Shown: in pieces, positions 9,265 through 17,505 of the stretch
Numbering within the stretch: position 1 is the first letter of the stretch
How the letters are laid out: every line of letters begins with the position of its first letter
Assembly: GCF_017744045.1 (NCBI RefSeq)
Contig: NZ_JAGHRD010000001.1
DNA from: Pelagimonas sp017744045
GTDB taxonomy: Bacteria > Pseudomonadota > Alphaproteobacteria > Rhodobacterales > Rhodobacteraceae
DNA length: 64,000 nt
Reading direction: 5' to 3' (one strand)
Made by a program: the position numbers and the translations under genes
Notes under the pieces: generated by a model
Seen by the model: the letters and a program-made list of their open reading frames with translations, nothing else
The model's database searches: none
What the model was told of the DNA's origin: nothing

Positions 9265-9713
9265 GATCCAATATCCGCATCCGCCCCGGAACCGCCTGCC
9301 ACGCCATCCGCGCCATAAGAAAACACGTCAAAATCCCCGTGCACACCCGGTTCGAGATATTTGTATTCCTGCCCCCAGGGATCGACGGGGTTGCGATCCA
9401 TATACCCGTTCTCGGCCCAATTGGCCGGGGCAGGGTCACTGGTGGGGCGGGTGACCAGCGCAGCCAAGCCCTGTTCCGTGGTCGGGTAGCGGAAATTGTC
9501 CAGACGATAGAGGTTGATCGCGCTGACAATGGCGGCAATGTCCGATTGCGCCCGCGCGGCCCGCGCCTGATCTGGCCGATCAATAACCCGTGGCACGATG
9601 ACCAGGGCCAGGATTGATAGAATAACCACAACGACCATCAGTTCGAGCAGGGAAAACCCGTCATCCTGTGGCTGATTTGTCTTGGTCATGCCATGATTGT
9701 CGGAATTCTGCAT
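9249..9713 (-). CDS. gspG: Type II secretion major pseudopilin GspG
   Basis: A major pseudopilin of 154 residues, or 146 from the ATG at 9689, which gives the more usual short leader MTKTNQPQDDG. The motif GFSLLELMVVVVILSILALV is followed by the strongly conserved GspG core: YRLDNFRYPTTEQGLAALV, then PWGQEYKYLEPG, and the acidic C-terminal calcium loop SYGADGVAGGSGADADIG. It is first in the leftward operon; the promoter should lie in the 9714-9834 gap shared with gspO. Confidence 0.94.
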   Translation of the reverse strand: MQNSDNHGMTKTNQPQDDGFSLLELMVVVVILSILALVIVPRVIDRPDQARAARAQSDIAAIVSAINLYRLDNFRYPTTEQGLAALVTRPTSDPAPANWAENGYMDRNPVDPWGQEYKYLEPGVHGDFDVFSYGADGVAGGSGADADIGSWMLK

Positions 9714-9810
9714 GTATAAGGCCTATGGAAAAAGCTCTGGTCGAGGGGTTTGGAAAGATCGCAATGCACCTGCAAACCATTATTCACGCGGCCCTACCGT
9801 TGTCCAGACG

Positions 9811-10602
9811 ATGTTGGCAGGCTTGTTTCATACCATGAGTTTTGGTGAGGCTTTTACAGTTGTTTTCTTGCTGTTGATGGCTCCGGCAGTGGGATCTTTT
9901 TTAGGGGTTCTGGTTGATCGGTTGCCAAGACAAGAGGACGTTTTCCGTCAAAGATCCAGATGTCGGGATTGCCAGCATCCTTTGGCGGTTTGGGATCTGG
10001 TGCCGGTGCTCAGCTATGTTTGGCTGGGCGGGAAATGCCGATATTGCCGGGCAGCGCTATCCCCATGGCATCTGTATATGGAAATTGCGGCCTTTGGTCT
10101 TGCCGTGGTGGCGGTGTCGGCAGGCGGCGATGCGTTGCAAATCTGGCTCAGCGCGGTGTTCCTATGGCTCTTGCTGGCGCTATTGGCGGCAGATCTCATC
10201 TGGTTTCGCCTGCCCGACCCGTTAAACGCGGCGCTTTTGGTCGCCGCCGTGTGTGTTTCTGTTCAACCGGAACAGATCGGTTTGAAAGCTGCGCTCATAG
10301 GGGCCTTCCTAGGTGTGGTGATCTTTCTTGCCTTGCGCATTGGCTACCAAGCTATACGCAAGCGAGAGGGATTGGGACTAGGCGACGTCAAACTCATGGC
10401 GGGGCTGGGGGCCTTTGCAGGGCCGTGGGATTTACCGCTACTCTTGCTGATAGCCTCTTTGGGGGCCTTGCTGGGCAGTGTCGTTGGCTTGCGAAGCAAA
10501 CCGCTCACCAGTCCAATTGGCCTGCAACGCCTGCCTTTCGGGGCCGCCCTTTGTACGGCGGCGATGCTGTTATGGGTGCTGAGACAGGGACATATCATTT
10601 GA
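9811..10602 (+). CDS. gspO: Type IV prepilin peptidase GspO
   Basis: A polytopic membrane aspartyl protease and N-methyltransferase that cleaves and methylates the pseudopilins encoded on the opposite strand. Visible family marks: the cytoplasmic zinc-type double CxxC (CRDC and CRYC), the first catalytic Asp in LLAADLIWFRLPD, and GLGLGDVKLMAG holding the second. About seven to eight membrane segments. The frame is open back to 9697, but the first residues there are not membrane-like; 9811 or the ATG at 9835 are the likely starts. Divergent from gspG. Confidence 0.9.
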   Translation: MLAGLFHTMSFGEAFTVVFLLLMAPAVGSFLGVLVDRLPRQEDVFRQRSRCRDCQHPLAVWDLVPVLSYVWLGGKCRYCRAALSPWHLYMEIAAFGLAVVAVSAGGDALQIWLSAVFLWLLLALLAADLIWFRLPDPLNAALLVAAVCVSVQPEQIGLKAALIGAFLGVVIFLALRIGYQAIRKREGLGLGDVKLMAGLGAFAGPWDLPLLLLIASLGALLGSVVGLRSKPLTSPIGLQRLPFGAALCTAAMLLWVLRQGHII

Positions 10603-10703
10603 CCTGACAGGATTCCCGGTTTGAGTTTGCCTGCCTGACCTTCTAGGGTCTGCTGGCAGTGTTCGAGTTCCCCTTTGTTTTTGATCTTTGAAACGAGCGA
10701 GCC

Positions 10704-12239
10704 ATGTCTTTTTCAAACGCATCCCTTTCCACCCTTGCCCTGTGCATCGCTCTTGGCCTGTCAGGTGCTGCTTCAGCACAAGAGAGCGCTGACCCCAAAT
10801 TAACCATGCAAGAGGTCGAAGCAGCCTGGGCGCAACAAGATTTTGTCAAAGTGCGCGGAGGGCTTAAGGTCTTGGCGGAAGAGGGCATGCCCTTTGCCAT
10901 GTATCGCTATGGTCGGGTTTTGCTGCAGGGCTTGGGCGGCCCCAAAGATCAGGAAGGGGCTGAGTTTTGGCTGGAAAAGGCGATCGAGGCTGATCAACCC
11001 AATGCATCCGTTCTTTTGGCACGCCTATTGCTGACCAAAACCGAGGACGGAACCGCGCGAGATCCTGAACGCGCTGCGCAATTGCTCAAGGCCGCCGCGC
11101 CGCTTGGAAATCACGAAGCCCAGTATTATCTGGCGCGCCTTTATCAAAAGGGCGAGGGAGTCGCCAAAAGCGGTGCAGATGCCTTTAACTGGATGCGGGC
11201 TTCGGCCATTGGCGGCTATGTGGATGCGCAATTTTCCCTAAGCCGTCATTACTCAAGGGCGAAGGACTCGGAACAAACGCTGTATTGGCTGAATGAGGCT
11301 GCGGGCCAGGGCCATCGAGAAGCGCAGTATTTCCTGGGATATGCCTTGGATCAGGGCAAAGGAGCGAAACAAAACCGCGAACAGGGTTTTGAATGGTTGC
11401 TCAGATCAGCTGAGGGTGGGTTTATTCCGGCTCAGGTGGCGGTTGGACGCAAATACCTGTCCGGTGACGGCGTTCCCACGAACGGGGCTGAGGCACAGCG
11501 TTGGCTACAGATCGCCGCGCAGTCCGGCAGTTCTGAGGCCATGACATCTCTGGCAAAGGGCCATCTGGCTGGCGATGTCGTTGAGTTAGACGAGCCCCTT
11601 GCGCTCAATCTGTTGCAACAGGCGGTCCAGCGCGGGTCACCAAAGGCAATGGTCGCTTTGGCCGGGATGTTGGAGCAAGCGCAAGGTGGGGCCGAGCGCG
11701 ACCTTGAGGAAGCTGTCAAACTCTACAGAACGGCGCTGGATTTGGGCTTTGACGAGGCGTCGCAGGAATTGGGCAGATTGGCCAGTTCGGGTGCGTTGGC
11801 AGAGATGCTCGCACCACATCGCATGGTGCCTTGGGTGATGTCCTCCATCGAAAACGGAGACGAGGCGGCGTTGGATTGGTTGCGTGATCAAGCCGCCCAA
11901 GGGTTGCGCCCTGCACAAACGGCTCTGGGCATTTGGGCGAGCAAAAGCGAAGGTGCGCCAGACGATGCTGCGGCTCTTTTGACCAATGCGGCGGCGGCCG
12001 GGGATGCAAGGGCGCAATATGAGCTTGGCCTTTTGTATATCACCGGGCAGGGCGTGGCGCTCGACTATGTTCAGGCGCATAAATGGGTCAATATCGCCGC
12101 TGCCAGAGGTGTAGAGGCGGCGGCGGAAAAGCGGGATGTTCTGGTTGATCTGATGACCCCTGAACAAATCGCCGAGGCGCAAACAGCTGCTAGAGAGTTC
12201 TTTGACCAGGCAAGCGCGCCGACAGAGGTTAAGCCATGA
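10704..12239 (+). CDS. Secreted Sel1-repeat protein, first of pair
   Basis: A 511-residue protein with a clear Sec signal peptide (LALCIALGLSGAASA, cleavage near residue 26) followed by a solenoid of about nine to ten Sel1-like repeats of about 36 residues (for example AQYYLARLYQKGEGVAKSG and AQYELGLLYITGQGVALDY). Sel1/TPR-like solenoids act as protein-interaction scaffolds; here the location is periplasmic. It lies directly downstream of gspO inside the type II secretion locus and overlaps the next Sel1 gene by ATGA, so both are likely one transcript. A role in T2SS assembly or substrate handling is inference from context only. Confidence 0.88.
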   Translation: MSFSNASLSTLALCIALGLSGAASAQESADPKLTMQEVEAAWAQQDFVKVRGGLKVLAEEGMPFAMYRYGRVLLQGLGGPKDQEGAEFWLEKAIEADQPNASVLLARLLLTKTEDGTARDPERAAQLLKAAAPLGNHEAQYYLARLYQKGEGVAKSGADAFNWMRASAIGGYVDAQFSLSRHYSRAKDSEQTLYWLNEAAGQGHREAQYFLGYALDQGKGAKQNREQGFEWLLRSAEGGFIPAQVAVGRKYLSGDGVPTNGAEAQRWLQIAAQSGSSEAMTSLAKGHLAGDVVELDEPLALNLLQQAVQRGSPKAMVALAGMLEQAQGGAERDLEEAVKLYRTALDLGFDEASQELGRLASSGALAEMLAPHRMVPWVMSSIENGDEAALDWLRDQAAQGLRPAQTALGIWASKSEGAPDDAAALLTNAAAAGDARAQYELGLLYITGQGVALDYVQAHKWVNIAAARGVEAAAEKRDVLVDLMTPEQIAEAQTAAREFFDQASAPTEVKP

Positions 12240-13432
12240 GCTGGACGCTCCGCTTGGGTTGGGTTCTGGCGCTGTTTTTGACAGTTCTGGCTCCAACAGC
12301 GCAGGCGCAAGGGGGTGCTGGCGAAGCGCAGCAATTGCGCCAAGCGGCTGAAGCTGGGGACGCTCAAGCGCAGTATAAGCTGGCTATCCTGCTGCATGAA
12401 GGCAATGAGGTGCTTCAGGATTTTTCGGAAGCGGCCAAGTGGCTGCAACGCGCCGCCGACCAAGGCCTGCCAGAAGCCGAGAACCGATTGGGGCAAATGT
12501 ATCATTCGGGAATTGGCGTGGCCAAGGATCGCGCTCAGGCTTTGATCTGGCTGTCCAAAGCTGCGGCCGAGGGGAACGAAAATTTCCTGTATGACTATGG
12601 TTTGGCTCTGGAACATGGCGCGTCAGGTGACGCGGATCTGGCGCTCGCGGCGGAGCAATATGGCAAGGCCATGGAAAAAGGGCATGTTGACGCGGCTGTC
12701 AGCTTGGCCGTGTTGCTGCAATCAGGGCGCGGCGTGCCGCAGGATCTTGCAATGGCTTTGTCAATCTACCAACAGGCAGCCAATGCCGGCCATGCCAGAG
12801 CGCAGAATAATCTGGGTCTGATCTATGCTCGTGGCGAAGGTGTCGAGGTCGACCATGATCTGGCCTTTCGCTTGTTCAAGGCCGCTGCGGATCAGGGTTT
12901 GGCAGTCGCCAAAAGCAATCTGTCCACCATGTATGGAAATGGGTTTGGCGTCGATTTTGACGACGACCTTTCTGCCGAATTGGCCAAGGAGGCGGCCCGG
13001 GCAGGGTCAGAAAGCGGTAAGTTGCACCCGGTCTATGATCCACGGTTGCTGCCGGTTGAGGCTGATGAGCAAACTGTCAAACAATTGACCACTGGTGCCA
13101 AATCCGGCGACCCGGTGGCGCAGTTCCAATTGGCTTGGTTGCTCGTGTCCACGAGTGATGTGGCGTTTGAGCAGTTACAACAGGCCGAGGCGTTGTTTCG
13201 TGCCTCAGCCGAGGCTGGCTACGCGCCCGCCATGGCAAATCTGGCGGTGATGTATGTTGAGGGATGGGCGTTGCCGCAGGATTACGTGCTGGCGCAGATG
13301 TGGTTGGTTCTGGCCGGGGCCAGCGGTTTTACCCCAGCGCGAGACATGAATTTCACTCTGGCCACACGGATGACACAGGCCCAGATTGCGATGGCGCAGA
13401 CCATGGCAAAGGCACGGGTATCGCCAAACTAA
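12236..13432 (+). CDS. Secreted Sel1-repeat protein, second of pair
   Basis: A 398-residue protein with a signal peptide ending near TAQAQG and about seven to eight Sel1 repeats (AQYKLAILLHEGNEVLQDF, AENRLGQMYHSGIGVAKDR, AQNNLGLIYARGEGVEVDH). It is paralogous in design to the gene immediately upstream and translationally coupled to it. The C-terminal repeat (AMANLAVMYVEGWALPQDY followed by VLAQMWLVLA) matches the usual terminal Sel1 unit. It converges on the lipoprotein gene that follows. Confidence 0.87.
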   Translation: MSWTLRLGWVLALFLTVLAPTAQAQGGAGEAQQLRQAAEAGDAQAQYKLAILLHEGNEVLQDFSEAAKWLQRAADQGLPEAENRLGQMYHSGIGVAKDRAQALIWLSKAAAEGNENFLYDYGLALEHGASGDADLALAAEQYGKAMEKGHVDAAVSLAVLLQSGRGVPQDLAMALSIYQQAANAGHARAQNNLGLIYARGEGVEVDHDLAFRLFKAAADQGLAVAKSNLSTMYGNGFGVDFDDDLSAELAKEAARAGSESGKLHPVYDPRLLPVEADEQTVKQLTTGAKSGDPVAQFQLAWLLVSTSDVAFEQLQQAEALFRASAEAGYAPAMANLAVMYVEGWALPQDYVLAQMWLVLAGASGFTPARDMNFTLATRMTQAQIAMAQTMAKARVSPN

Positions 13433-13461
13433 GTTGATCTCTGATCGAAGCTGATTGTGCG

Positions 13462-13974
13462 CTAGAGTGCTTTCAGCTGCGCCTTGATGCTGGCCAAACG
13501 CCCCGCCAAAGAGCCGATTGGGTCCATGTCTGGGTGCTTTTTCACCACCTCAGCCAGCGCGCCCTTGGCAGCCGTCAAGTGGGCTTTGCCGCTTGCAGTG
13601 TCCCCCTGGCCGAGGGCAATCATCCCCATCTCATGCTTGGCGGTGCCGTAAACGGCCAACGCTGCTGAGCGCGCTTCGCCTGTCTGCGTATTGGCAAGCG
13701 ATGACGTCACCGCCGCTGCCTTGCCAAAATCATTGCTGCGCAGGGCAGCATGGGCGTATTCCAATTGCAGTCGCTGGGCCAGCGGACCAGCTTGCGGCAC
13801 CAATTTGAGGTAATGGCGCTTGGCGGCCTCGTAATTGCCCTCTTCTAGCGCTGTGCGCGCGACGGCATATTTGGCCTCAAAACCTTTTTGGCCCACAGCT
13901 GCATCATCACAGCCGACCAAAAACAAAATAGCCAAGCCGGTCAATCCGGCCCGGGTGATCGGGAATACCTGCAT
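13462..13974 (-). CDS. Small TPR-like lipoprotein in the T2SS locus
   Basis: Starting at the ATG at 13974 (GAGAG about 7 bases upstream) the product is 170 residues with a lipoprotein signal MQVFPITRAGLTGLAILFLV-GC and Cys22 as the acylation site. The mature part is helical with TPR-like spacing (YAVARTALEEGNYEAAKRHY). The frame extends further upstream but that part overlaps the gspC region and lacks coding character. No family is recognised with certainty. Its place beside gspC makes a pilotin or assembly-lipoprotein role for the GspD secretin possible; this is inference. Confidence 0.7.
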   Translation of the reverse strand: MQVFPITRAGLTGLAILFLVGCDDAAVGQKGFEAKYAVARTALEEGNYEAAKRHYLKLVPQAGPLAQRLQLEYAHAALRSNDFGKAAAVTSSLANTQTGEARSAALAVYGTAKHEMGMIALGQGDTASGKAHLTAAKGALAEVVKKHPDMDPIGSLAGRLASIKAQLKAL

Positions 13975-14079
13975 ATCTGCTCTCTCAACGCTTATTTTCT
14001 TGCGTATTTCCAGCGAGTATACCCATTTTGCGTTGCTGGGTCTATGGTCTGGGCAAAAGCGTTGGAGAATGAGGTTTTT

Positions 14080-14553
14080 ATGCGCCTGTTGGGTTGGATC
14101 GTGATGCTTGCTGCGCTGGCTTTTGCCGGGAAGGCTGGTCATGATCTGTGGCAGGACCTCCAGCAGGAAGAAGATCAGATCGCGCTGGTGGGCAATGCGA
14201 AACCGGCGGAGCCTGTTACTGATGAGGTGGTGGAACGCAAACCACGCAATTGGCCGCCAATATTCGGAGAGCCTCAGCCGCCCAAACCAGTTTCGGATGC
14301 GCCCCAGGAAGAACCGCAGCCACCCAAACCTCCGAAACCGCCAATCGACTCCTTGGGCTATGCGCTAAAGGGTATGGTGCAAATGGGCAGTGCGACCTGG
14401 GCGATGATAGATCATCCGACCGGGGAACGCTTGGTGCGCCGGGGCGATGAACTGGCTGAGGATATTCAGGTGGTCAAGATTGACCAGGCCGGGGTCTGGG
14501 TGTCGCGATCCGGGGATGAACCGGAATTGCTGGAATTTGTAGATCAGCCCTAG
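14080..14553 (+). CDS. gspC: GspC-like type II secretion component without PDZ domain
   Basis: From the ATG at 14080 (GAGG about 6 bases upstream) the protein has 157 residues: one N-terminal membrane segment (LLGWIVMLAALAFAGKAGHDL), a proline-rich linker (PPKPVSDAPQEEPQPPKPPK) and a homology-region domain (LKGMVQMGSATWAMIDHP, then RRGDELAEDIQVVKIDQAGV). In the T2SS, GspC links the inner platform to the secretin through the HR domain. The usual C-terminal PDZ or coiled-coil is absent. The stop codon TAG is immediately followed by a short inverted repeat and then element copy 2. Confidence 0.78.
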   Translation: MRLLGWIVMLAALAFAGKAGHDLWQDLQQEEDQIALVGNAKPAEPVTDEVVERKPRNWPPIFGEPQPPKPVSDAPQEEPQPPKPPKPPIDSLGYALKGMVQMGSATWAMIDHPTGERLVRRGDELAEDIQVVKIDQAGVWVSRSGDEPELLEFVDQP

Positions 14554-14565
14554 GGTCAGGACCCT
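14551..14565. repeat. Short palindromic scar of the 266 bp element
   Basis: TAGGGTCAGGACCCT: AGGGTC and GACCCT separated by AG. It reads as the first eight bases of the element joined to its last six, immediately in front of the full copy. It could be an excision footprint or an internally deleted copy; it supplies the end of the gspC stop codon. Confidence 0.5.
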
Positions 14566-14831
14566 AGGGTCAGGCCCCATTAATTCACAACGCTCAGTTC
14601 GCCAAATTTTGTTCCAGACCAGGCATATGCCCGCAGGAATAGTGGTTCTATTTCAAGGGTATATAACGCAGGATGGGGCAAAATTTGGCGAACCCGCAGG
14701 GCATGGAGAAATACATGCTCTCAGCGGCTCGATTTTCTTGCCAAGGCAACCAGCCTTGTCTGCGAAATTCAAACCTCTGATAACTCGCATTTTTCCATGC
14801 TGAGCATTGTGAATTAATGGGGCCTGACCCT
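14566..14831. mobile_element. 266 bp inverted-repeat element, copy 2 (MITE/REP-like)
   Basis: Same length as copy 1. The terminal inverted repeats (14566-14597 and 14800-14831) match over 32 bp with one mismatch. The internal stem CGCCAAATTTTG / CAAAATTTGGCG is perfect; relative to copy 1 both arms have changed in a compensating way. It lies between the convergent gspC and gspF genes, and its right end contributes the AG of the gspF stop codon. No target-site duplication is visible. A 64-codon open frame exists in both copies but has no start signal or other coding support. Confidence 0.85.
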
Positions 14832-16047
14832 AGCCAGCCACAGCGGCCTGCAGGTCAAAGACCGGCAAGAGCACGGCCAGAACCACGACCAATACCAAAG
14901 CGCCAACCAACATCATCAATAGCGGCTCTAACAGGGCGGCGATGCGTTTGCGTTCGGTTTGCAACTGATGTTCGGTGAGTGTTGCGGCGCGATCCGTCAT
15001 TGGGGCCAGTCGCACGGAAATCTCACCAGCAGAGATCAACTGACGCGCGACAGGGGGCAAAACGCTGAGCTCCTCCAAAGCGGAGGCCAGGCTGCGCCCC
15101 TGCCGAATGGCTTGCGATACAGCCTGCGCTTCGCGTTGAAACTGCTCGATATTCAGAACACTTGCCGCGCTTTCAACGGCGCTGAGAACCGCGTGGCGTG
15201 ACCCCAGGACAAGAGCCAGGGTGCGCATGTATTGAACCGCCTCGGACATGCGCGCAAGCTTGCCCAGAACCGGGAGCTTCAGGGCGGTATTGTCACGCAA
15301 GCGGCGCAGGGCGGGGAAAAAAGGAATGGCCGTGATTAACAGGATTACCGCGCCCAGGGTGGTCAAAACGATCTGCCAGTTGCCAAACAGAAAATCGGAA
15401 ATTGCCATGACTGTTACGGTCAATGGCGGCAGGTCGCGCCCGGTCATTTCGAACATCGACACGATTTCAGGGGCGACATTCACCATGAGAATACCGCAGA
15501 CCAACAGGGAAACCGCAGCGACGAAACCGGGATAGATCAGGGCGGTGGCGATCTTGGATTTGCCGATGCTCAGTTCTTCGAGATGATCGGCCAGCTCTTG
15601 AAAGACGGCGGCCAATTCCCCCGCATCTTCACCCGCGCGCAGAGAGGCAAAGACATAAGGCGCAAAGCCCGCGCCAGAGCGTTCCAAAGCTTGTGACAAT
15701 GGCGCACCATCCAGCAATTCGGCCCGGCTGCGTGCAGCCACGGCTTCGAGGGCCGGATGACCGCCATTTCGAACCGCTTCCAACGCCTCATCTACTGGCA
15801 ATTCGGCGGCCAGCATGACGGCCATCTGGCGGGTAAAGACGATTTGCAAATCCGGGCTTAGCCGTCGCGCTGTTCGGCCAAAACTGAGCGAAGATTTAAT
15901 GCTGCCCTGTTTGGCCTCGGAAATCTCGGCTGGAAACAGATCCTGGCACGCCAGTTGTTCCGTTGCGTGGGTTTCGGTTTCGGCGACAATTGTGCCGGTC
16001 TTTTTGCGCCCGGCGCTGGTATAGGCGATGTAGCTATAGGCCCTCAC
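14830..16047 (-). CDS. gspF: Type II secretion inner-membrane platform protein GspF
   Basis: A 405-residue GspF: N-terminal cytoplasmic domain, then two T2SSF domains each followed by membrane helices (GFVAAVSLLVCGILMVNVAP near residue 176, QIVLTTLGAVILLITAIPFF near 226, LLMMLVGALVLVVVLAVLLP at the end). The conserved GEDAGELAAVFQELADHLE and SAGEISVRLAPMTDRAA motifs are present. It is the third gene of the leftward gspD-E-F operon; its ATG overlaps the gspE stop. Confidence 0.94.
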   Translation of the reverse strand: MRAYSYIAYTSAGRKKTGTIVAETETHATEQLACQDLFPAEISEAKQGSIKSSLSFGRTARRLSPDLQIVFTRQMAVMLAAELPVDEALEAVRNGGHPALEAVAARSRAELLDGAPLSQALERSGAGFAPYVFASLRAGEDAGELAAVFQELADHLEELSIGKSKIATALIYPGFVAAVSLLVCGILMVNVAPEIVSMFEMTGRDLPPLTVTVMAISDFLFGNWQIVLTTLGAVILLITAIPFFPALRRLRDNTALKLPVLGKLARMSEAVQYMRTLALVLGSRHAVLSAVESAASVLNIEQFQREAQAVSQAIRQGRSLASALEELSVLPPVARQLISAGEISVRLAPMTDRAATLTEHQLQTERKRIAALLEPLLMMLVGALVLVVVLAVLLPVFDLQAAVAG

Positions 16048-17501
16048 GTGACGTCTCCGACCACGCGCAAAGCCTCTCCCAGGCTGACTTTGCCATCGGC
16101 GACGGCCTGCAACCCTTGGCCGGTCAGCGTGTCGCGCGAAGTCAGGGCTAGTGATTTGATCGCGGCTTCGCTTTCGCCTTGGTCAATGGCGTTTCGCAGC
16201 GATTCAGTGACCTCAGTGATTTCGAAAATCCCCATCCGCCCTGCATGGCCTGATCCGTTGCAGGAGGGGCAACCATCCGCGTGGCAGAGATGGTTTGGCG
16301 GGGTGATCTGGTGACGCTCGAACAACGCACGGTCATCGGCGCTTAGCGGGCTGGCCACGCGACACTCTGGGCACAGAACCCGCAACAGTCGCTGGGCGAT
16401 CACGCCGCGCAGGGTGGCGGCGATCAGGAAATTCTCCAACCCCAGATCCCGCAAACGCACAATTGCCCCGACCGAGCTGTTGGCGTGCAGCGAGGAAAAC
16501 ACGAGGTGACCGGTCAAAGCCGCCTGAGCGGCGGTGCTTGCTGTTTCGGCATCGCGGATTTCACCAACCAGAATGACATCCGGGTCTTGGCGCAATGTGG
16601 CGCGCAACCCGGCGGCAAAGGTCATACCGATTTCAGAATTGATTTGTGATTGTGAGATGCCGGGCAGGTCGTACTCGATCGGGTCCTCGACCGTGACGAT
16701 GTTGCGCTCGGACCGGTTGGCGAGTTGCAGGATCGAATAGAGGGTTGTGGTTTTGCCCGCCCCTGTGGGGCCAGTTGCCAGAATGACGCCATTCGGAAAG
16801 GCGGCCAGTTTGCGCAGCAGGGTTTCCTGCGCCTCGGACAGGCCCAGATCGGTCAGGGGCATCAACCCGGTCGAGCGATCCAGAATCCGCAGCACAATGC
16901 GTTCGCCATAATGACCAGGGAGCGAGCTGACACGCGTGTCGATCACCCGACCACCCAGAGACAGGGGGATGCGCCCATCCTGGGGCAGGCGGGTTTCGGC
17001 AATGTCCAACCCGGCCATGACCTTGAACCGCGAGACGATGCGTTTCACTGGCACATCCGGGCGGTCCAGCATTTCTTGCAAGACCCCATCGACGCGGATG
17101 CGCACCCGCAACCCGCCCTCATGCGGTTCCACATGCAGGTCAGACGCGCCGCTTTGCAGGGCACGGCGCAACATCTGGTTCACAAGCTGTATGACCGGAG
17201 CGTCGCCGGGTTCGTCCAGCAAATCCCTTTGACGGCGGGCAAATTCCGCCTCTTCGAGGTCAAAGCTGATGTCGTCCGTTGCGGTGCCTTCGGCGCTGTT
17301 GCTGTCGCGATAGGCCTCGGCCAAGGCGGCGTCAAAGGCCATCTGATCCGCCTCAATTACGACAATCTCAGCCCCTCCAATGCGGCGCTGCACCTCGCGC
17401 AGGCCCAGCTGGGTCACGTTCGGGCCCAGAACCACGCGGCCCGGTGTCAGGACAACCTGTTGATCTTGCGCAAAAGCAAACGGCAAGCGTTGCGACGTCA
17501 C
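16044..17501 (-). CDS. gspE: Type II secretion ATPase GspE
   Basis: A cytoplasmic hexameric ATPase that powers pseudopilus assembly. Visible motifs: Walker A GPTGAGKTTT, Asp box VTVEDPIEY, Walker B VILVGEIRDAETA, His box LTGHLVFSSLHANS, and the tetracysteine zinc site CPEC / CPSC near the C-terminus. The frame is open upstream to an ATG at 17588, but that would overlap gspD by 83 bases; the GTG at 17501, just after the gspD TAA, gives 485 residues and a normal GspE N-terminus (SQRLPFAFAQDQQV). The start remains a choice. Confidence 0.93.
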   Translation of the reverse strand: MTSQRLPFAFAQDQQVVLTPGRVVLGPNVTQLGLREVQRRIGGAEIVVIEADQMAFDAALAEAYRDSNSAEGTATDDISFDLEEAEFARRQRDLLDEPGDAPVIQLVNQMLRRALQSGASDLHVEPHEGGLRVRIRVDGVLQEMLDRPDVPVKRIVSRFKVMAGLDIAETRLPQDGRIPLSLGGRVIDTRVSSLPGHYGERIVLRILDRSTGLMPLTDLGLSEAQETLLRKLAAFPNGVILATGPTGAGKTTTLYSILQLANRSERNIVTVEDPIEYDLPGISQSQINSEIGMTFAAGLRATLRQDPDVILVGEIRDAETASTAAQAALTGHLVFSSLHANSSVGAIVRLRDLGLENFLIAATLRGVIAQRLLRVLCPECRVASPLSADDRALFERHQITPPNHLCHADGCPSCNGSGHAGRMGIFEITEVTESLRNAIDQGESEAAIKSLALTSRDTLTGQGLQAVADGKVSLGEALRVVGDVT

Positions 17502-17505
17502 GCCC

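Noticed and set aside
14609..14803. 64-codon ORF conserved in both 266 bp elements (also 6641-6835)
   Set aside because: Conservation follows from overall similarity; substitutions preserve stems rather than codons, and no ribosome site is seen.
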